Origin: Albibacillus kandeliae
GTDB lineage: Bacteria; Pseudomonadota; Alphaproteobacteria; Rhodobacterales; Rhodobacteraceae
DNA length: 64,000 nt
Assembly (NCBI RefSeq): GCF_003116585.1
Contig: NZ_QEHM01000004.1
Location: forward strand, 372,001 to 436,000
Direction: 5' to 3'
Positions 6,784 through 16,179 of this stretch are shown one piece after another (positions within the stretch are counted from its first letter, which is position 1; each line of letters begins with the position of its first letter). The notes beneath the pieces were generated by a model, which saw only the letters and a list, made by a program, of their open reading frames with translations, was not told the origin of the DNA and did no database searches. A program made the translations under genes and the position numbers.

Positions 6784-8982
6784 ATGCCCTATGCCAACTC
6801 CGACAAGTCGATGCCGATGCTGCACGCCCCTGCGCCGGATGTCCGCACGCGGGAAAAACTGGAGGGCGGCAAGCGGCTGGTGATGAACACCGAATTCCAG
6901 CCGGCGGGCGACCAGCCCAAGGCGATCAGAGACCTCAGTCAGGGGGTGCTCGACGGCGAGCGCGACCAGGTGCTGCTGGGTGCGACCGGCACCGGCAAGA
7001 CCTACACCATGGCCAAGGTGATCGAGGAAACCCAGCGCCCGGCGATCATCCTCGCGCCCAACAAGACGCTGGCGGCGCAGCTCTACGGCGAGTTCAAGGG
7101 CTTCTTCCCCGACAACGCGGTCGAGTACTTCGTGTCCTTCTACGACTATTACCAGCCGGAGGCATACGTGCCGCGGTCGGACACCTATATCGAGAAGGAA
7201 AGCCAGATCAACGACCAGATCGACCGGATGCGCCACTCGGCCACCCGGGCGCTGCTGGAGCGTGACGACGTGATCATCGTGGCCTCGGTCTCGTGCATCT
7301 ACGGTATCGGCTCGGTCGAGACCTACGGGGCGATGACTCAGGACCTCAAGGTCGGGCACGAGTACGACCAGCGGCAGGTGATGGCCGACCTCGTCGCGCA
7401 GCAGTACAAGCGCAACGATCAGGCGTTTCAGCGCGGGTCCTTCCGGGTACGGGGCGACAGCCTCGAGATCTTCCCGGCCCACCTCGAAGACCGGGCGTGG
7501 AAGCTTTCGTTCTTCGGTGAAGAACTGGAGAGCATCACCGAGTTCGATCCGCTCACCGGAGAAAAGACCGGCGCCTTCGACCAGATCCGCGTCTATGCGA
7601 ACTCGCACTACGTGACGCCCAAGCCGACGATGCAGCAGGCCATGGTGCACATCAAGAAAGAGCTGCGCCAGCGGCTCGACCAACTGGTGGGCGAGGGCAA
7701 GCTGCTGGAAGCGCAGCGGCTGGAACAGCGCACCAACTTCGACCTCGAAATGCTCGAGGCCACCGGCGTTTGCAACGGCATCGAGAACTACTCGCGTTAC
7801 CTGACCGGCCGCGCGCCTGGCGAGCCGCCCCCGACGCTCTTCGAATTCATCCCCGACAACGCCATCGTCTTTGCCGACGAGAGCCACGTCTCTGTGCCCC
7901 AGATCGGCGGCATGTACCGGGGCGACTACCGGCGCAAGTTCACGCTGGCCGAGCACGGCTTCCGCCTGCCTTCCTGCATGGACAACCGCCCCCTCAAGTT
8001 CGAGGAATGGGACGCGATGCGCCCGCAGTCGGTGTTTGTCTCGGCCACCCCCGGCAAGTGGGAGATCGAACAGACCGGCGGTGTGTTCACCGAACAGGTG
8101 ATCCGCCCCACCGGCCTGCTGGACCCGGAGGTGGAGATCCGCCCGGTCTCGACCCAGGTCGACGACCTGCTCGACGAGGTGCGCCATGTCACCAAGCGCG
8201 GGTTCCGCACGCTGGTCACGACGCTGACCAAGCGCATGGCCGAGGACCTGACCGAATACATGCACGAGCAGGGCATCAAGGTCCGCTACATGCACTCCGA
8301 CATCGACACGCTGGAGCGCATCGAGATCCTGCGCGACCTGCGCCTCGGTGCCTTCGACGTGCTGATCGGGATCAACCTGCTGCGCGAAGGGCTCGACATC
8401 CCCGAATGCGGGCTGGTGGCGATCCTCGACGCCGACAAGGAAGGCTTCCTGCGCTCCGAGACCTCGCTGATCCAGACCATCGGCCGGGCCGCCCGGAACG
8501 CCGAGGGCAAGGTCATCATGTACGCGGACTCGATCACCGGCTCGATGGAGCGCGCTCTGGCCGAGACCGACCGCCGCCGCGCCAAGCAGGTGGCCTATAA
8601 CGAGGAACACGGGATCACCCCCGCGACGGTCAAGAAGAACGTAGATGACATCCTCGCGGGCCTCTACAAGGGCGACACCGACATGAACCGGGTCACCGCC
8701 ACCATCGACCCGGCCCGCGCCGGGGCGAACCTGCAGGCGGTGCTGGAGGGGCTCAAGACCGACATGCGCAAGGCCGCCGAGAACCTCGAGTTCGAAGAGG
8801 CCGCCCGCCTGCGCGACGAGATCAAGCGGCTGGAAGCGGTCGACCTCGCCGTCCACGACGACCCGCTGGCGCGCCAGCAGGCCGTGGAGCGCGCCGCCGA
8901 GGCCGCGGTTGGCTCCAAGGGTCGCTCGACGGCGGGCCGCGCCGGTCAGCACGGCGGGAACGTCAGGCGGCGGAAGCGGTAG
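6784..8982 (+). CDS. uvrB: Excinuclease ABC subunit B
   Basis: The 732-residue protein is full length for UvrB, the helicase-like subunit that verifies damage and loads UvrC in nucleotide excision repair. Visible are Walker A GATGTGKT (67-74), the beta-hairpin [11 protein letters not shown] that is inserted between DNA strands, the helicase motif VSATPGKWE, the conserved IGRAARN, and a C-terminal UVR motif ([18 protein letters not shown]) that binds UvrC. About 30 residues of N-terminal extension precede the usual start, and a start at Met34 is possible. A LexA-like box lies just upstream. The tail is Arg/Gly-rich. Confidence 0.98.
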   Translation: MPYANSDKSMPMLHAPAPDVRTREKLEGGKRLVMNTEFQPAGDQPKAIRDLSQGVLDGERDQVLLGATGTGKTYTMAKVIEETQRPAIILAPNKTLAAQLYGEFKGFFPDNAVEYFVSFYDYYQPEAYVPRSDTYIEKESQINDQIDRMRHSATRALLERDDVIIVASVSCIYGIGSVETYGAMTQDLKVGHEYDQRQVMADLVAQQYKRNDQAFQRGSFRVRGDSLEIFPAHLEDRAWKLSFFGEELESITEFDPLTGEKTGAFDQIRVYANSHYVTPKPTMQQAMVHIKKELRQRLDQLVGEGKLLEAQRLEQRTNFDLEMLEATGVCNGIENYSRYLTGRAPGEPPPTLFEFIPDNAIVFADESHVSVPQIGGMYRGDYRRKFTLAEHGFRLPSCMDNRPLKFEEWDAMRPQSVFVSATPGKWEIEQTGGVFTEQVIRPTGLLDPEVEIRPVSTQVDDLLDEVRHVTKRGFRTLVTTLTKRMAEDLTEYMHEQGIKVRYMHSDIDTLERIEILRDLRLGAFDVLIGINLLREGLDIPECGLVAILDADKEGFLRSETSLIQTIGRAARNAEGKVIMYADSITGSMERALAETDRRRAKQVAYNEEHGITPATVKKNVDDILAGLYKGDTDMNRVTATIDPARAGANLQAVLEGLKTDMRKAAENLEFEEAARLRDEIKRLEAVDLAVHDDPLARQQAVERAAEAAVGSKGRSTAGRAGQHGGNVRRRKR

Positions 8983-9006
8983 GGCGCTCCCCGCCCCCGG
9001 CTCCCG

Positions 9007-9567
9007 TCACTCGGTAGACCGCAGGATCTGGTTCAGGTCGCGTTCGATGGTCTGGAACTGCTGCAATTCCCGTTGCGGCAACCGCACGGCCGGGTCCGCT
9101 TTCAACCTCTCCAGCTGCGACGACAGGCTGTTGGCGAATGTCCTGGCCTGTGTCAGGGCTTCGGCCTGCGTCTCGATCCGCGCCTCCGCCTGCTGGAAAA
9201 GCCCGACCGCGCGTGTCACGTCGACATCGATGCTGGAGGCCCCGGTAAGGACCAGCGGCTCGTTTCGATAGTCGATCGCCCGGCCGTTCAGCTTGATCTC
9301 CGGCTCGGGGAAAGGGCTGTCGATCAGGTCGTTGGGATATACGGCAAGCCTCAGGCTCAGTTCGCCCTCGGGCTTCAGGTACTGGAACAGCAGGGCCGCG
9401 ACAAAGCAGAGCGCGCCGATGACCATGAAGAACTTGAGCAGGCCAGCCCGCTGCGCGGTGATGTCCAGCGCCAACGCGATGACCACAAGAACGAGCATAA
9501 GCCCGGCCAGCCCCAGCGGCCCCCATTGAAGAAATTGCTGCAATGCATTTATGTTTTCGGTGGGCAT
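9007..9567 (-). CDS. Membrane protein with two TM helices and a C-terminal coiled coil, unknown function
   Basis: The 186-residue protein has two hydrophobic segments (about 15-34 and 43-63). A soluble region follows, ending in a long helical stretch (about 120-180) rich in Gln, Ala, Leu and Glu that reads as a coiled coil. I do not recognise the family. It is convergent with uvrB, whose stop lies 24 bp away. The topology suggests a soluble domain of about 120 residues held at the inner membrane. The layout is clear, the function unknown. Confidence 0.65.
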   Translation of the reverse strand: MPTENINALQQFLQWGPLGLAGLMLVLVVIALALDITAQRAGLLKFFMVIGALCFVAALLFQYLKPEGELSLRLAVYPNDLIDSPFPEPEIKLNGRAIDYRNEPLVLTGASSIDVDVTRAVGLFQQAEARIETQAEALTQARTFANSLSSQLERLKADPAVRLPQRELQQFQTIERDLNQILRSTE

Positions 9568-9679
9568 GATGATCTCTCTAAAATGAATGAAATAAGCATC
9601 ACTCTACCATAGGTAGAAAATCAGACCAACGCCGCTGGCGGTTCACCCGTTCGTCTGAGCCGCATGGAGAGCCCGAAGG

Positions 9680-9931
9680 ATGGCCACCCTCCTCGCCACC
9701 CACACCCATCTTTACCCCGGCGCACGGGGCCGGGCGGAGGGCGTGGTCGAGGACGGGCCAGCAACGATAGTGTTCACCGATGAGGTCCGCGTCGCCGCGC
9801 GGCTGGAGGGCGAAACGCTCCATGTCGAGGCTTACGAGACCGGCGCCGGAACCGGCATCGTCGCCAAGACATGGCGCGTAAAATTCGCGGAAGACGGGTG
9901 CTTTCGGGTTATCGAACGCCTTACGCGTTGA
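9680..9931 (+). CDS. Small hypothetical protein (83 aa)
   Basis: A short frame from ATG 9680 encodes an acidic, beta-rich-looking protein with no signal peptide, membrane segment or cysteine. Codon third positions are strongly G/C like neighbouring genes, and a purine-rich GAGAGCCCGAAGG precedes the ATG. I recognise no domain. The position between a divergent membrane protein and the SMR-like gene gives no functional clue. Confidence 0.5.
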   Translation: MATLLATHTHLYPGARGRAEGVVEDGPATIVFTDEVRVAARLEGETLHVEAYETGAGTGIVAKTWRVKFAEDGCFRVIERLTR

Positions 9932-10054
9932 TTCCGTGAAATATCCCGACTAGGCTCTTCCCTGTCCGGCGCGGGCTATATTTCAACCGTCCGGATCCTT
10001 TCATCCGCCCCGTTTTGGGGAATTTCGTATCGCATTTTTAAGAGTGGCCTAGTC

Positions 10055-10393
10055 ATGAGTCCCATATTTTCCGGTTATTTCTGCGCGCTATCCTGCGCCC
10101 TCGCGGTCATCGTAGCCGACATTCTCCTGAAACTCTCGGCCGATCGCGGCCACACCTTCTGGTCGCCGGGCGTGATGATCGCCTGCGGGCTCTACGTGCT
10201 CTCCGCGCTGTTCTGGTTCTGGTCGATGCGCAGCATGTCGCTGGCGCAGGCCGGCGTCACCTACACCATGTTCTCGCTGGTCTCGCTCTTCGTGATCGGG
10301 CTGCTGTTCTTCGACGAGGCCGCCGCCTGGCGCGAGTTCGCCGGGATCGCCTGCGCCCTCTGTGCCGTCCTGCTGATGGTAAAATTTACCTGA
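10055..10393 (+). CDS. Four-helix EamA/SMR-like small transporter
   Basis: The 112-residue protein is almost entirely four hydrophobic helices (about 5-25, 34-54, 63-84 and 89-110), the size of small multidrug resistance and ArnE-type half-transporters. The first helix carries VADILLKLSA, comparable to the AE-x-x-x-x-K-x-S region of SMR proteins but with Asp in place of the proton-binding Glu. It would act as a dimer in the inner membrane. The substrate cannot be read; options include cationic amphiphiles or lipid-linked metabolites. The upstream leader contains a CCCC-GTTTT-GGGG hairpin at 10008-10020. Confidence 0.7.
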   Translation: MSPIFSGYFCALSCALAVIVADILLKLSADRGHTFWSPGVMIACGLYVLSALFWFWSMRSMSLAQAGVTYTMFSLVSLFVIGLLFFDEAAAWREFAGIACALCAVLLMVKFT

Positions 10394-10491
10394 ACCGGAT
10401 CGCATTGTTCTGCGACTAATACCTGTTAGTCTTCCACCGCCTGCCAAGGCTCCTCCCAGGCCGGGCACATTACAAGGATCGTCATTCAGCC

Positions 10492-11091
10492 ATGCGTTAC
10501 CTGCTCGTCCTCGGCATCGCCGCCCTCCTCACCCTCACCGAAACCCCTGCCACCCGGGCCGGCGGCGGCGGATACGATGCTGCGCCCACCGGCCTGAATG
10601 ACTCGCTGACCAACCGGGTCTCGAAGATGCTGACCAAGGGCGTGCGCGGCTGCTGGGACAAGCTGGACAAGCCCTATCGCTACGACTGCTACCGCGATGT
10701 CTACCAGAGCTCGGCGCGGCTGCTCGAAGGCAACCCGGCCTATGACGGGGCCCGCAAGGCGCTGCTGGATGTCGAGGCCTCGCTGACCCGCACCATCCAG
10801 AAGAACGCCGACCCCGCCGCGCCCCGGGCCCGGCGCGGCCTCAAGTCCTTCCAGGCGATCCGGCCCGAGGCGCTGCCCAGCGCCAAGCAGGACTTCGTCA
10901 AGGCGCTCGACAGCGGCTATACCCAGCTGTTGCGCTCGCCCTCCAGCGGCACCCACTACACGCGGATCGCGCAGGCGCTTGAAACCAACAAGCTGCTGCT
11001 GCGCTCGGCGATGCTGATGCTGCCGGTGCCCGACGTGATGAAAGCTGCGCTGTTCCGGGCGATGGCCCTGCCGGAGCCGGTCAGCCTCTGA
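10492..11091 (+). CDS. Exported protein of unknown function
   Basis: The 199-residue product starts with a Sec signal peptide (hydrophobic core about 3-17, likely cleavage after ATRA near residue 23). A mature helical protein follows. Two Cys near residues 58 and 70 flank a KLDKPYRYDC segment and could form a disulfide in the periplasm. No known domain is recognised. The 3' end overlaps the end of the convergent gamma-glutamylcyclotransferase-like gene by 11 bp. Coding is likely from the signal peptide and codon use; function is not inferable. Confidence 0.7.
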   Translation: MRYLLVLGIAALLTLTETPATRAGGGGYDAAPTGLNDSLTNRVSKMLTKGVRGCWDKLDKPYRYDCYRDVYQSSARLLEGNPAYDGARKALLDVEASLTRTIQKNADPAAPRARRGLKSFQAIRPEALPSAKQDFVKALDSGYTQLLRSPSSGTHYTRIAQALETNKLLLRSAMLMLPVPDVMKAALFRAMALPEPVSL

Positions 11092-11671
11092 CCGGCTCCT
11101 CCGCCGCCACCATGACCTGCGCCCCGAGCGCCGCAAGGTGGCGGTCCACCAGCGCGACCTGCGCCGCCTCGAGAGTCTGGCTGCGGGGATAGCGCGGCGC
11201 GGCGCGGTCGTTCAGCACCGGCGCCTCCCAGCCCGAGGTGGTTTCGAAGAAGCGCGCCACGCCCGCCTCGCCGAATTCGCGCAGGTAGCCCTGCACCACC
11301 ACATCGAGATAGCTCAGCAGGATCGGGTGCGCCGTGTCGCCCTCGCGCTGGCGGTGCGCGGGCACCGCGTAGACCGCGATCTCGGGCGCCTCCGGCAGGT
11401 CATGCGTCACCGCCGCGCTGGCCCCGATCCGGTCATAGGCGTACTCCCTTTCATCGAGCGCAGCCCAGTCGGCGCCCGGCACCCGCGCGATCAGCCCCTC
11501 GATCTCGGCCCCCGCCTCGGGCACGGCAGTCAGAAAGGCGATGGGGCGCAGCTCGGTATGGCACCAGGCCCGCCGCCAGCCGGTCAGCCGCGCGGGCCGG
11601 GCATCGGCGAAATCGTGGGTCCACCGGTTCACGAGACTTCCGTAACCAAAGAAATACGGGTCCGCGCTCAT
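11081..11671 (-). CDS. Gamma-glutamylcyclotransferase-like protein
   Basis: Start at ATG 11671 (MSADPYFFGYGSLVNR) gives 196 residues. FGYGSL is the substrate-loop signature of the GGCT/AIG2 fold, which forms 5-oxoproline from gamma-glutamyl compounds. A Glu in the EREYAYDRI segment may be the general acid/base. The substrate is uncertain, since many bacterial members are uncharacterised. The gene is divergent from nsrR, with an FNR-like box 23 bp upstream of its start, so oxygen-responsive control is possible. Confidence 0.75.
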   Translation of the reverse strand: MSADPYFFGYGSLVNRWTHDFADARPARLTGWRRAWCHTELRPIAFLTAVPEAGAEIEGLIARVPGADWAALDEREYAYDRIGASAAVTHDLPEAPEIAVYAVPAHRQREGDTAHPILLSYLDVVVQGYLREFGEAGVARFFETTSGWEAPVLNDRAAPRYPRSQTLEAAQVALVDRHLAALGAQVMVAAEEPVRG

Positions 11672-11693
11672 GTGGTCTCCTCCTTCGCCGTTA

Positions 11694-11707
11694 TTGATGC
11701 ATGTCAA
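11694..11707. promoter_or_regulatory. FNR/FnrL-like box between the GGCT-like gene and nsrR
   Basis: TTGAT-GCAT-GTCAA matches the FNR consensus TTGAT-N4-ATCAA at 9 of 10 defined positions. It lies 23 bp from the reverse-strand GGCT-like start and 68 bp from the nsrR start. Confidence 0.5.
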
Positions 11708-11774
11708 ATCACGCTTTGACCGTTTGTGGCAAGGTCACCGCCAATTTCCTGCCCCCAACAGGCGAGATTGAACC

Positions 11775-12233
11775 ATGCGAATTACGAAAAGAACGAACAT
11801 TGCCATGCGTCTGCTGATGTTCTGTGCCGCCAACGCGGACCGGCTGGTGACCAAGACCGAGGTCGCCGAATGCTGCGGAACGTCCGAGAACCATCTGGCG
11901 CAGGTGGTGAACCAGCTCAGCCAGCTTGACTACCTCAAGACCCAGCGCGGCCGGCGCGGCGGCCTGAAGCTGGCGCGCCCGGCCTCAGACATCAACGTCG
12001 GTTCGCTGTTCCGCGAGCTGGAAGGCAACCTGCCCCTGACCGAGTGCTTTGCCGAGGGCGAGGAACGCTGCCCGCTGGTCAGCTCCTGCTGGCTCCGGCT
12101 GGCCCTCGCGGATGCGGCAGAGGCCTTCTACCAACGCCTCGACGAGGTCTCGCTCGACGCGCTGGTCTGCGACAACGTCGATCTCGTGCGCTTGCTCAGC
12201 CCCAGCTGTGCCCACGCCCAGGCCACGGCCTGA
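11775..12233 (+). CDS. nsrR: Rrf2-family NO-sensing regulator NsrR
   Basis: The 152-residue Rrf2 protein has an N-terminal winged helix (about 1-65) and three cysteines at 91, 99 and 105 in the spacing used by NsrR to hold an iron-sulfur cluster that reacts with nitric oxide. The opening MRITKRTNIAMRLLMFCA is also typical of NsrR rather than IscR. It would repress NO-detoxification genes, none of which lies in this window. An FNR-like box upstream suggests that oxygen limitation adjusts its level. It is convergent with ybbP, with 15 bp between the stops. IscR or RirA are less likely given the N-terminus and Cys spacing. Confidence 0.85.
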   Translation: MRITKRTNIAMRLLMFCAANADRLVTKTEVAECCGTSENHLAQVVNQLSQLDYLKTQRGRRGGLKLARPASDINVGSLFRELEGNLPLTECFAEGEERCPLVSSCWLRLALADAAEAFYQRLDEVSLDALVCDNVDLVRLLSPSCAHAQATA

Positions 12234-12248
12234 GCCCACTGGCGCGCC

Positions 12249-14777
12249 CTATTCCCGGGCGCGCAGCACCTGCGCCGGGCGGGCCGCAAGCGGGCGCCAT
12301 GCGAAAAGAAGCCCGGCCAGCATGGTCGCGATGATGCCCCCGGCGATGATGCCGAGCGCCGAGGGCCAGATGACCGCATAATCGGTCTCGAAGACAAAGG
12401 CGCTGACCGCCCAGCCGCCGCCGATCCCAGCGGCGAGCGCGACCACCCCGGCAGCAAGCCCCAGCAGCGCCGACCGCAGGGCAAAGCTCGCAAGGATACG
12501 GCTGCGCGCCGCGCCCAGCGTCTTGAGCACGGCTGCCTCGTAGGTGCGCGCGCCTTCGCCCGCAGCCGCCGCGCCGATCAGCACGAGGAAGCCGGTCAGC
12601 AGGGTCGCCGCCGCACCGTAGGAGGTGGCCGAGGCGATGCCCGACAGCACCTCGCTCACCCGGTCGATGGCGTCCCGCACTCGGATCGCGGTGATGTTCG
12701 GATAGGAGGTTGCAAGGTCGCGCAGCAGCGGCGCCTCGGCATCGGGCGCGGCATAGACGGTCGCGATGTAGGTATGCGGCGCGGCTTCCAGCGCCTTGGC
12801 GTTCATCGTCAGGACAAAGCCCATGCCCGCGTTCGAGAAATCGACCTCGCGAAAGCTGGTGATGGTCGCGGTGATGTCGCGCCCGAGGATGTTCAGCGTC
12901 ATGGTATCGCCCAGCTTCAGGCCGATCTCGGCGGCCTCCTCGGCCGAAAAGCTGATCTGCGGCGGGCCGTCATAGCCCTCGCCCCACCACGTCCCGGCCG
13001 TGATCCGGGTGCGCTCGGGCAGCGCGTCGGCATAGGTGATGCCCCGGTCGCCCCGGACGACCCAGTGCCCCCCGGCCACCTCCTGCGCGGGGCGGCCGTT
13101 GATGCGGGTGATGACGCCCCGCAGCATCGGCGCGCTGTCCATGCGCGATACTTCGGGGTCACCCTGCACCCGCTCGGTGAACCCCTCCATCTGATCCTTC
13201 TGGATGTCGACGAAGAAGTAGGAGGGGGCCACGTCGGGCAACTCGCCCGAGATCGCGCGGCGGATGTTGCCGTCGATCTGTCCGACGGCGGCAAGGACCG
13301 ACAGGCCGAGCCCCAGAGACAGCACGACCGATACCGCGCCTTCGCGCGTGCCTGACACAGCGGAGAGCGCCCAGCGCAGGGCCGGTCGCCCCCGCGCGAC
13401 GGAGGCGCCGCGCCGGGCGAGGCGGCGGATCAGGAAGGCGGCAAGCGCGAGCAAAACCAGAGCCCCGGCAAGGCCCGCGGCCATCCAGACCGTCAGCCGC
13501 CATGTCCCGCTGAACCAGACCGCGCAGCCGATCAGCAGCGCCAGCGCCAGCAGCGTCGCCACCACGTAGCGCGGGCGCGGCACGATCCGGGCGGACGAGA
13601 GCGCGTCGCGGAACAGCGTCGCGGCGCGCACCTCCTCGGTCCGGGCCAACGGCCAGAGGGTGAAGATGAACGCGGTCAACAGGCCGTAGATCGCGGATTC
13701 CACCAGCGGTCGGGGATAGATGGCAAAGACTGCTGGCACCGGCAGCTGCGCCTCCAGCAGCGGCCCGAGGAGCACCGGGATGCCCGCGCCGAGGACAAGG
13801 CCCAGCACGATCCCCACGAGGGAGAGCGCGCCGATCTGCAGGAAATAGGTCTGGAAGATGGTCGCCCGGTCCGCGCCCAGCGTGCGCAGCGTGGCGATCA
13901 CGCCGGTCTTGCCCGCAAGGTAGGCCCGCACCGCCGCAGAAACCCCGACCCCGCCCACGGCAAGGCCGGAGAGACCGACCAGCACGAGGAAGGCGCCCAG
14001 CTGATCGACGAAGCGTCGCACGCCGGGTGCCCCGTCGCGCGCGTCGCGCCAGCGCATGCCGGTCTCCTGAAACCGAGCCCGGGCCTGTGCCGCCGTGGCC
14101 GAAAGGTCCGCGCCCGGTGGCAGGTCCAGCCGGTAGTCGGTGGAAAACAGCGACCCCGGCGAGATCAGCCCAGACCCGTCAAGCGCCGGGGTGGCCACGA
14201 TGGTGCGCGGCCCCAGCCCGAAACCGGCCGAGGCATTGTCGGGCTCGCGCGCGAGGATCGCCGACAGCACGAAGTTCTGCGTGCCCAGCCGGAACCCGTC
14301 ACCGGGCCGCAGCCCGAGCCGGTCGGCCAGCACCCGCTCCATCACTGCGCCGGGCACCCCGTCCTGCCCCGCCAGCGCCTGCGCCAGCGGCATCTCGGGG
14401 TCCAGCTGCACCGTGCCCACCAGCGGATAGGCATCATCCACCGCCTTGACCTGGGTCAGCGCCCGCTCGGCGGTGCCGTTCTCCCCGACCACCGCCATCG
14501 AGCGGAAATCGACCACCTCCGACACCGCAAGGGCGTTCGCTCTCATCCAGTCCCGCTCTTCCTGGGTGGCGAAGCGGTAGGTGAACTCCATCTCGGCATC
14601 GCCGCCCAGCAGCGCCGCCCCCTCGCGCGCCAGCCCCGCCTCGATCGAGGACCGGACGGTGCCGACGGCGGCAATGGCCGCAACGCCCAGCGCAAGGCAG
14701 GCAAGGAAGATGCGAAACCCCCTGAGACCGCCCCGCAATTCGCGGCGGGCGAAGGTAAGGGCAGTCGGCAGGCTCAT
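12249..14777 (-). CDS. ybbP: ABC transporter permease of the YbbP/FtsX-MacB type
   Basis: The 842-residue protein starts with a membrane segment (about 18-40), then a large periplasmic domain, three helices around 260-380, further helices, a second periplasmic domain and C-terminal FtsX helices (about 710-830). This duplicated FtsX plan is that of YbbP. Its start overlaps the ybbA stop by 4 bp (ATGA), so the two are translationally coupled. The YbbA-YbbP-TesA trio is a conserved cluster thought to extract or process hydrophobic compounds at the inner membrane; the substrate is not settled. Confidence 0.88.
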   Translation of the reverse strand: MSLPTALTFARRELRGGLRGFRIFLACLALGVAAIAAVGTVRSSIEAGLAREGAALLGGDAEMEFTYRFATQEERDWMRANALAVSEVVDFRSMAVVGENGTAERALTQVKAVDDAYPLVGTVQLDPEMPLAQALAGQDGVPGAVMERVLADRLGLRPGDGFRLGTQNFVLSAILAREPDNASAGFGLGPRTIVATPALDGSGLISPGSLFSTDYRLDLPPGADLSATAAQARARFQETGMRWRDARDGAPGVRRFVDQLGAFLVLVGLSGLAVGGVGVSAAVRAYLAGKTGVIATLRTLGADRATIFQTYFLQIGALSLVGIVLGLVLGAGIPVLLGPLLEAQLPVPAVFAIYPRPLVESAIYGLLTAFIFTLWPLARTEEVRAATLFRDALSSARIVPRPRYVVATLLALALLIGCAVWFSGTWRLTVWMAAGLAGALVLLALAAFLIRRLARRGASVARGRPALRWALSAVSGTREGAVSVVLSLGLGLSVLAAVGQIDGNIRRAISGELPDVAPSYFFVDIQKDQMEGFTERVQGDPEVSRMDSAPMLRGVITRINGRPAQEVAGGHWVVRGDRGITYADALPERTRITAGTWWGEGYDGPPQISFSAEEAAEIGLKLGDTMTLNILGRDITATITSFREVDFSNAGMGFVLTMNAKALEAAPHTYIATVYAAPDAEAPLLRDLATSYPNITAIRVRDAIDRVSEVLSGIASATSYGAAATLLTGFLVLIGAAAAGEGARTYEAAVLKTLGAARSRILASFALRSALLGLAAGVVALAAGIGGGWAVSAFVFETDYAVIWPSALGIIAGGIIATMLAGLLFAWRPLAARPAQVLRARE

Positions 14778-15469
14778 TCGGCGGCGGCGTGTTCGAGTTC
14801 GCGCTCGAGCTGACCGTCGCGCAGGCGGATCACCCGGTCACACCGCTCGGCCAGTTCGGGCGCGTGGGTCACCATCACCAGTGTTGCGCCATGACGGTCC
14901 CGCAACCCGAACAGCAGGTCCATGATCGCCGCGCCGTTGCTCTCGTCGAGGTTCCCGGTGGGCTCGTCGGCCAGCAGGATGTCGGGGCGCGGCGCCGAGG
15001 CCCGCGCCAGCGCCACGCGCTGCTGCTCGCCCCCGGAGAGCTGCGCCGGATAGTGGTCGGCCCGGTGACCAAGGCCCACGGCCTCCAGCTCCTCCATCGC
15101 GCGGCGATAGGCATCGCGCTTGCCGGCAAGCTCCAGCGGAGTCGCCACGTTCTCGAGCGCGGTCATGGTCGGGATCAGGTGGAAGGACTGGAACACGACG
15201 CCCATGTGGTCGCGGCGGAACCGCGCCAGAGCGTCCTCGTCCATCGCCGTCAGGTCATGGCCCAGCGCGGAAATCCGGCCGCCGGTCGCCTGTTCGAGGC
15301 CGCCCATCAGCATCAGCAGCGAGGACTTGCCGGAGCCGGAGGGGCCGATCAGGCCGAGGGTTTCGCCACGCGCGACGTCGAGCGAGATGCCGCGCAGGAT
15401 ATCGACCCGCCCGGCATTGCCATTCAGCGACAAAGACGCATCATAAAGGGAAAGAACTGGGTCAGACAT
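14774..15469 (-). CDS. ybbA: ABC transporter ATPase YbbA
   Basis: Start at ATG 15469 (MSDPVLSLY) gives 231 residues. Walker [10 protein letters not shown], signature [14 protein letters not shown], Walker [14 protein letters not shown] and a switch His in MVTHAPEL are all present, so this is an active LolD/MacB-type ATPase. It is the first gene of a two-gene operon with ybbP and is divergent from tesA across 65 bp, an arrangement also found in enterobacteria. It powers the YbbP permease. Confidence 0.92.
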   Translation of the reverse strand: MSDPVLSLYDASLSLNGNAGRVDILRGISLDVARGETLGLIGPSGSGKSSLLMLMGGLEQATGGRISALGHDLTAMDEDALARFRRDHMGVVFQSFHLIPTMTALENVATPLELAGKRDAYRRAMEELEAVGLGHRADHYPAQLSGGEQQRVALARASAPRPDILLADEPTGNLDESNGAAIMDLLFGLRDRHGATLVMVTHAPELAERCDRVIRLRDGQLERELEHAAAE

Positions 15470-15534
15470 GGGCCCTGTTGTCTTGCTAGCGGTATCATTT
15501 GAAACGTGACCTCTCATATGGAGCCCTGCCCGCC

Positions 15535-16176
15535 ATGCACAAGGCCTTGACGTGCATTGTTTTCGCCTGTTTCGCACTTGCGGCGCGGGCCGAGCCCGTG
15601 ACCATCGCCGCACTGGGCGACAGCCTGACCCAGGGCTACGGGCTGCCGCAGGAGGATGGCCTCGTCCCGCAGCTTGAAACATGGCTTGCGGCGCATGGCG
15701 CCGATACCGTGCTGATCAACGCGGGCGTCTCGGGCGACACCACCGCAGGCGGCGCCGCACGGGTGGACTGGACCCTGACCCCCGAGGTCGACGCGATGAT
15801 CGTGACGCTGGGCGGTAACGATTTGTTGCGCGGCATCGACCCCGCCGTCTCGCGCTCCAACCTCGAAACCATCCTGAAAGCAGCCGAAGCCGCCGACGTT
15901 CCCGTCCTGCTGATCGGCATGGAGGCGCCCTCCAACTACGGTCCCGACTACAAGGCGGCGTTCGAGGGCAACTATGCCGAACTGGCCCAGCAGTACGGGA
16001 CCCTGTTCCTCCCCAGCTTCCTCGCCGGGCTGGCGGGGCAGGGCGCCGACCCGGCGAGCCTCGCGCCGCTGATGCAGGCGGATGGCATCCACCCCAACGC
16101 CGAGGGCGTCCGCCGGATCGTCGAGGCCATCGGGCCAACGGTGCTCCAGCTGATCGACCGGGCAAGGGCCGGCTGA
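15535..16176 (+). CDS. tesA: Arylesterase / lysophospholipase TesA (SGNH hydrolase)
   Basis: Start at ATG 15535 gives 213 residues with a signal peptide (about 1-19, ending ARA). A TTG 36 bp upstream would spoil the signal. SGNH blocks are clear: GDSLTQG with Ser30, a central Gly block, GGNDLLRG and the C-terminal DGIHPN holding the Asp-His pair. TesA is a periplasmic thioesterase/lysophospholipase. Divergence from ybbAP matches the known functional grouping. The SRAP gene begins 3 bp after the stop and is surely co-transcribed. Confidence 0.92.
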   Translation: MHKALTCIVFACFALAARAEPVTIAALGDSLTQGYGLPQEDGLVPQLETWLAAHGADTVLINAGVSGDTTAGGAARVDWTLTPEVDAMIVTLGGNDLLRGIDPAVSRSNLETILKAAEAADVPVLLIGMEAPSNYGPDYKAAFEGNYAELAQQYGTLFLPSFLAGLAGQGADPASLAPLMQADGIHPNAEGVRRIVEAIGPTVLQLIDRARAG

Positions 16177-16179
16177 ACC

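Noticed and set aside
6679-8952. Reverse-strand frame of about 757 codons opposite uvrB
   Set aside because: Fully covered by uvrB, no recognisable domain, shadow composition.
15499-15534. Upstream TTG start for tesA
   Set aside because: It would add twelve polar residues before the signal peptide; ATG 15535 gives a normal Sec signal.
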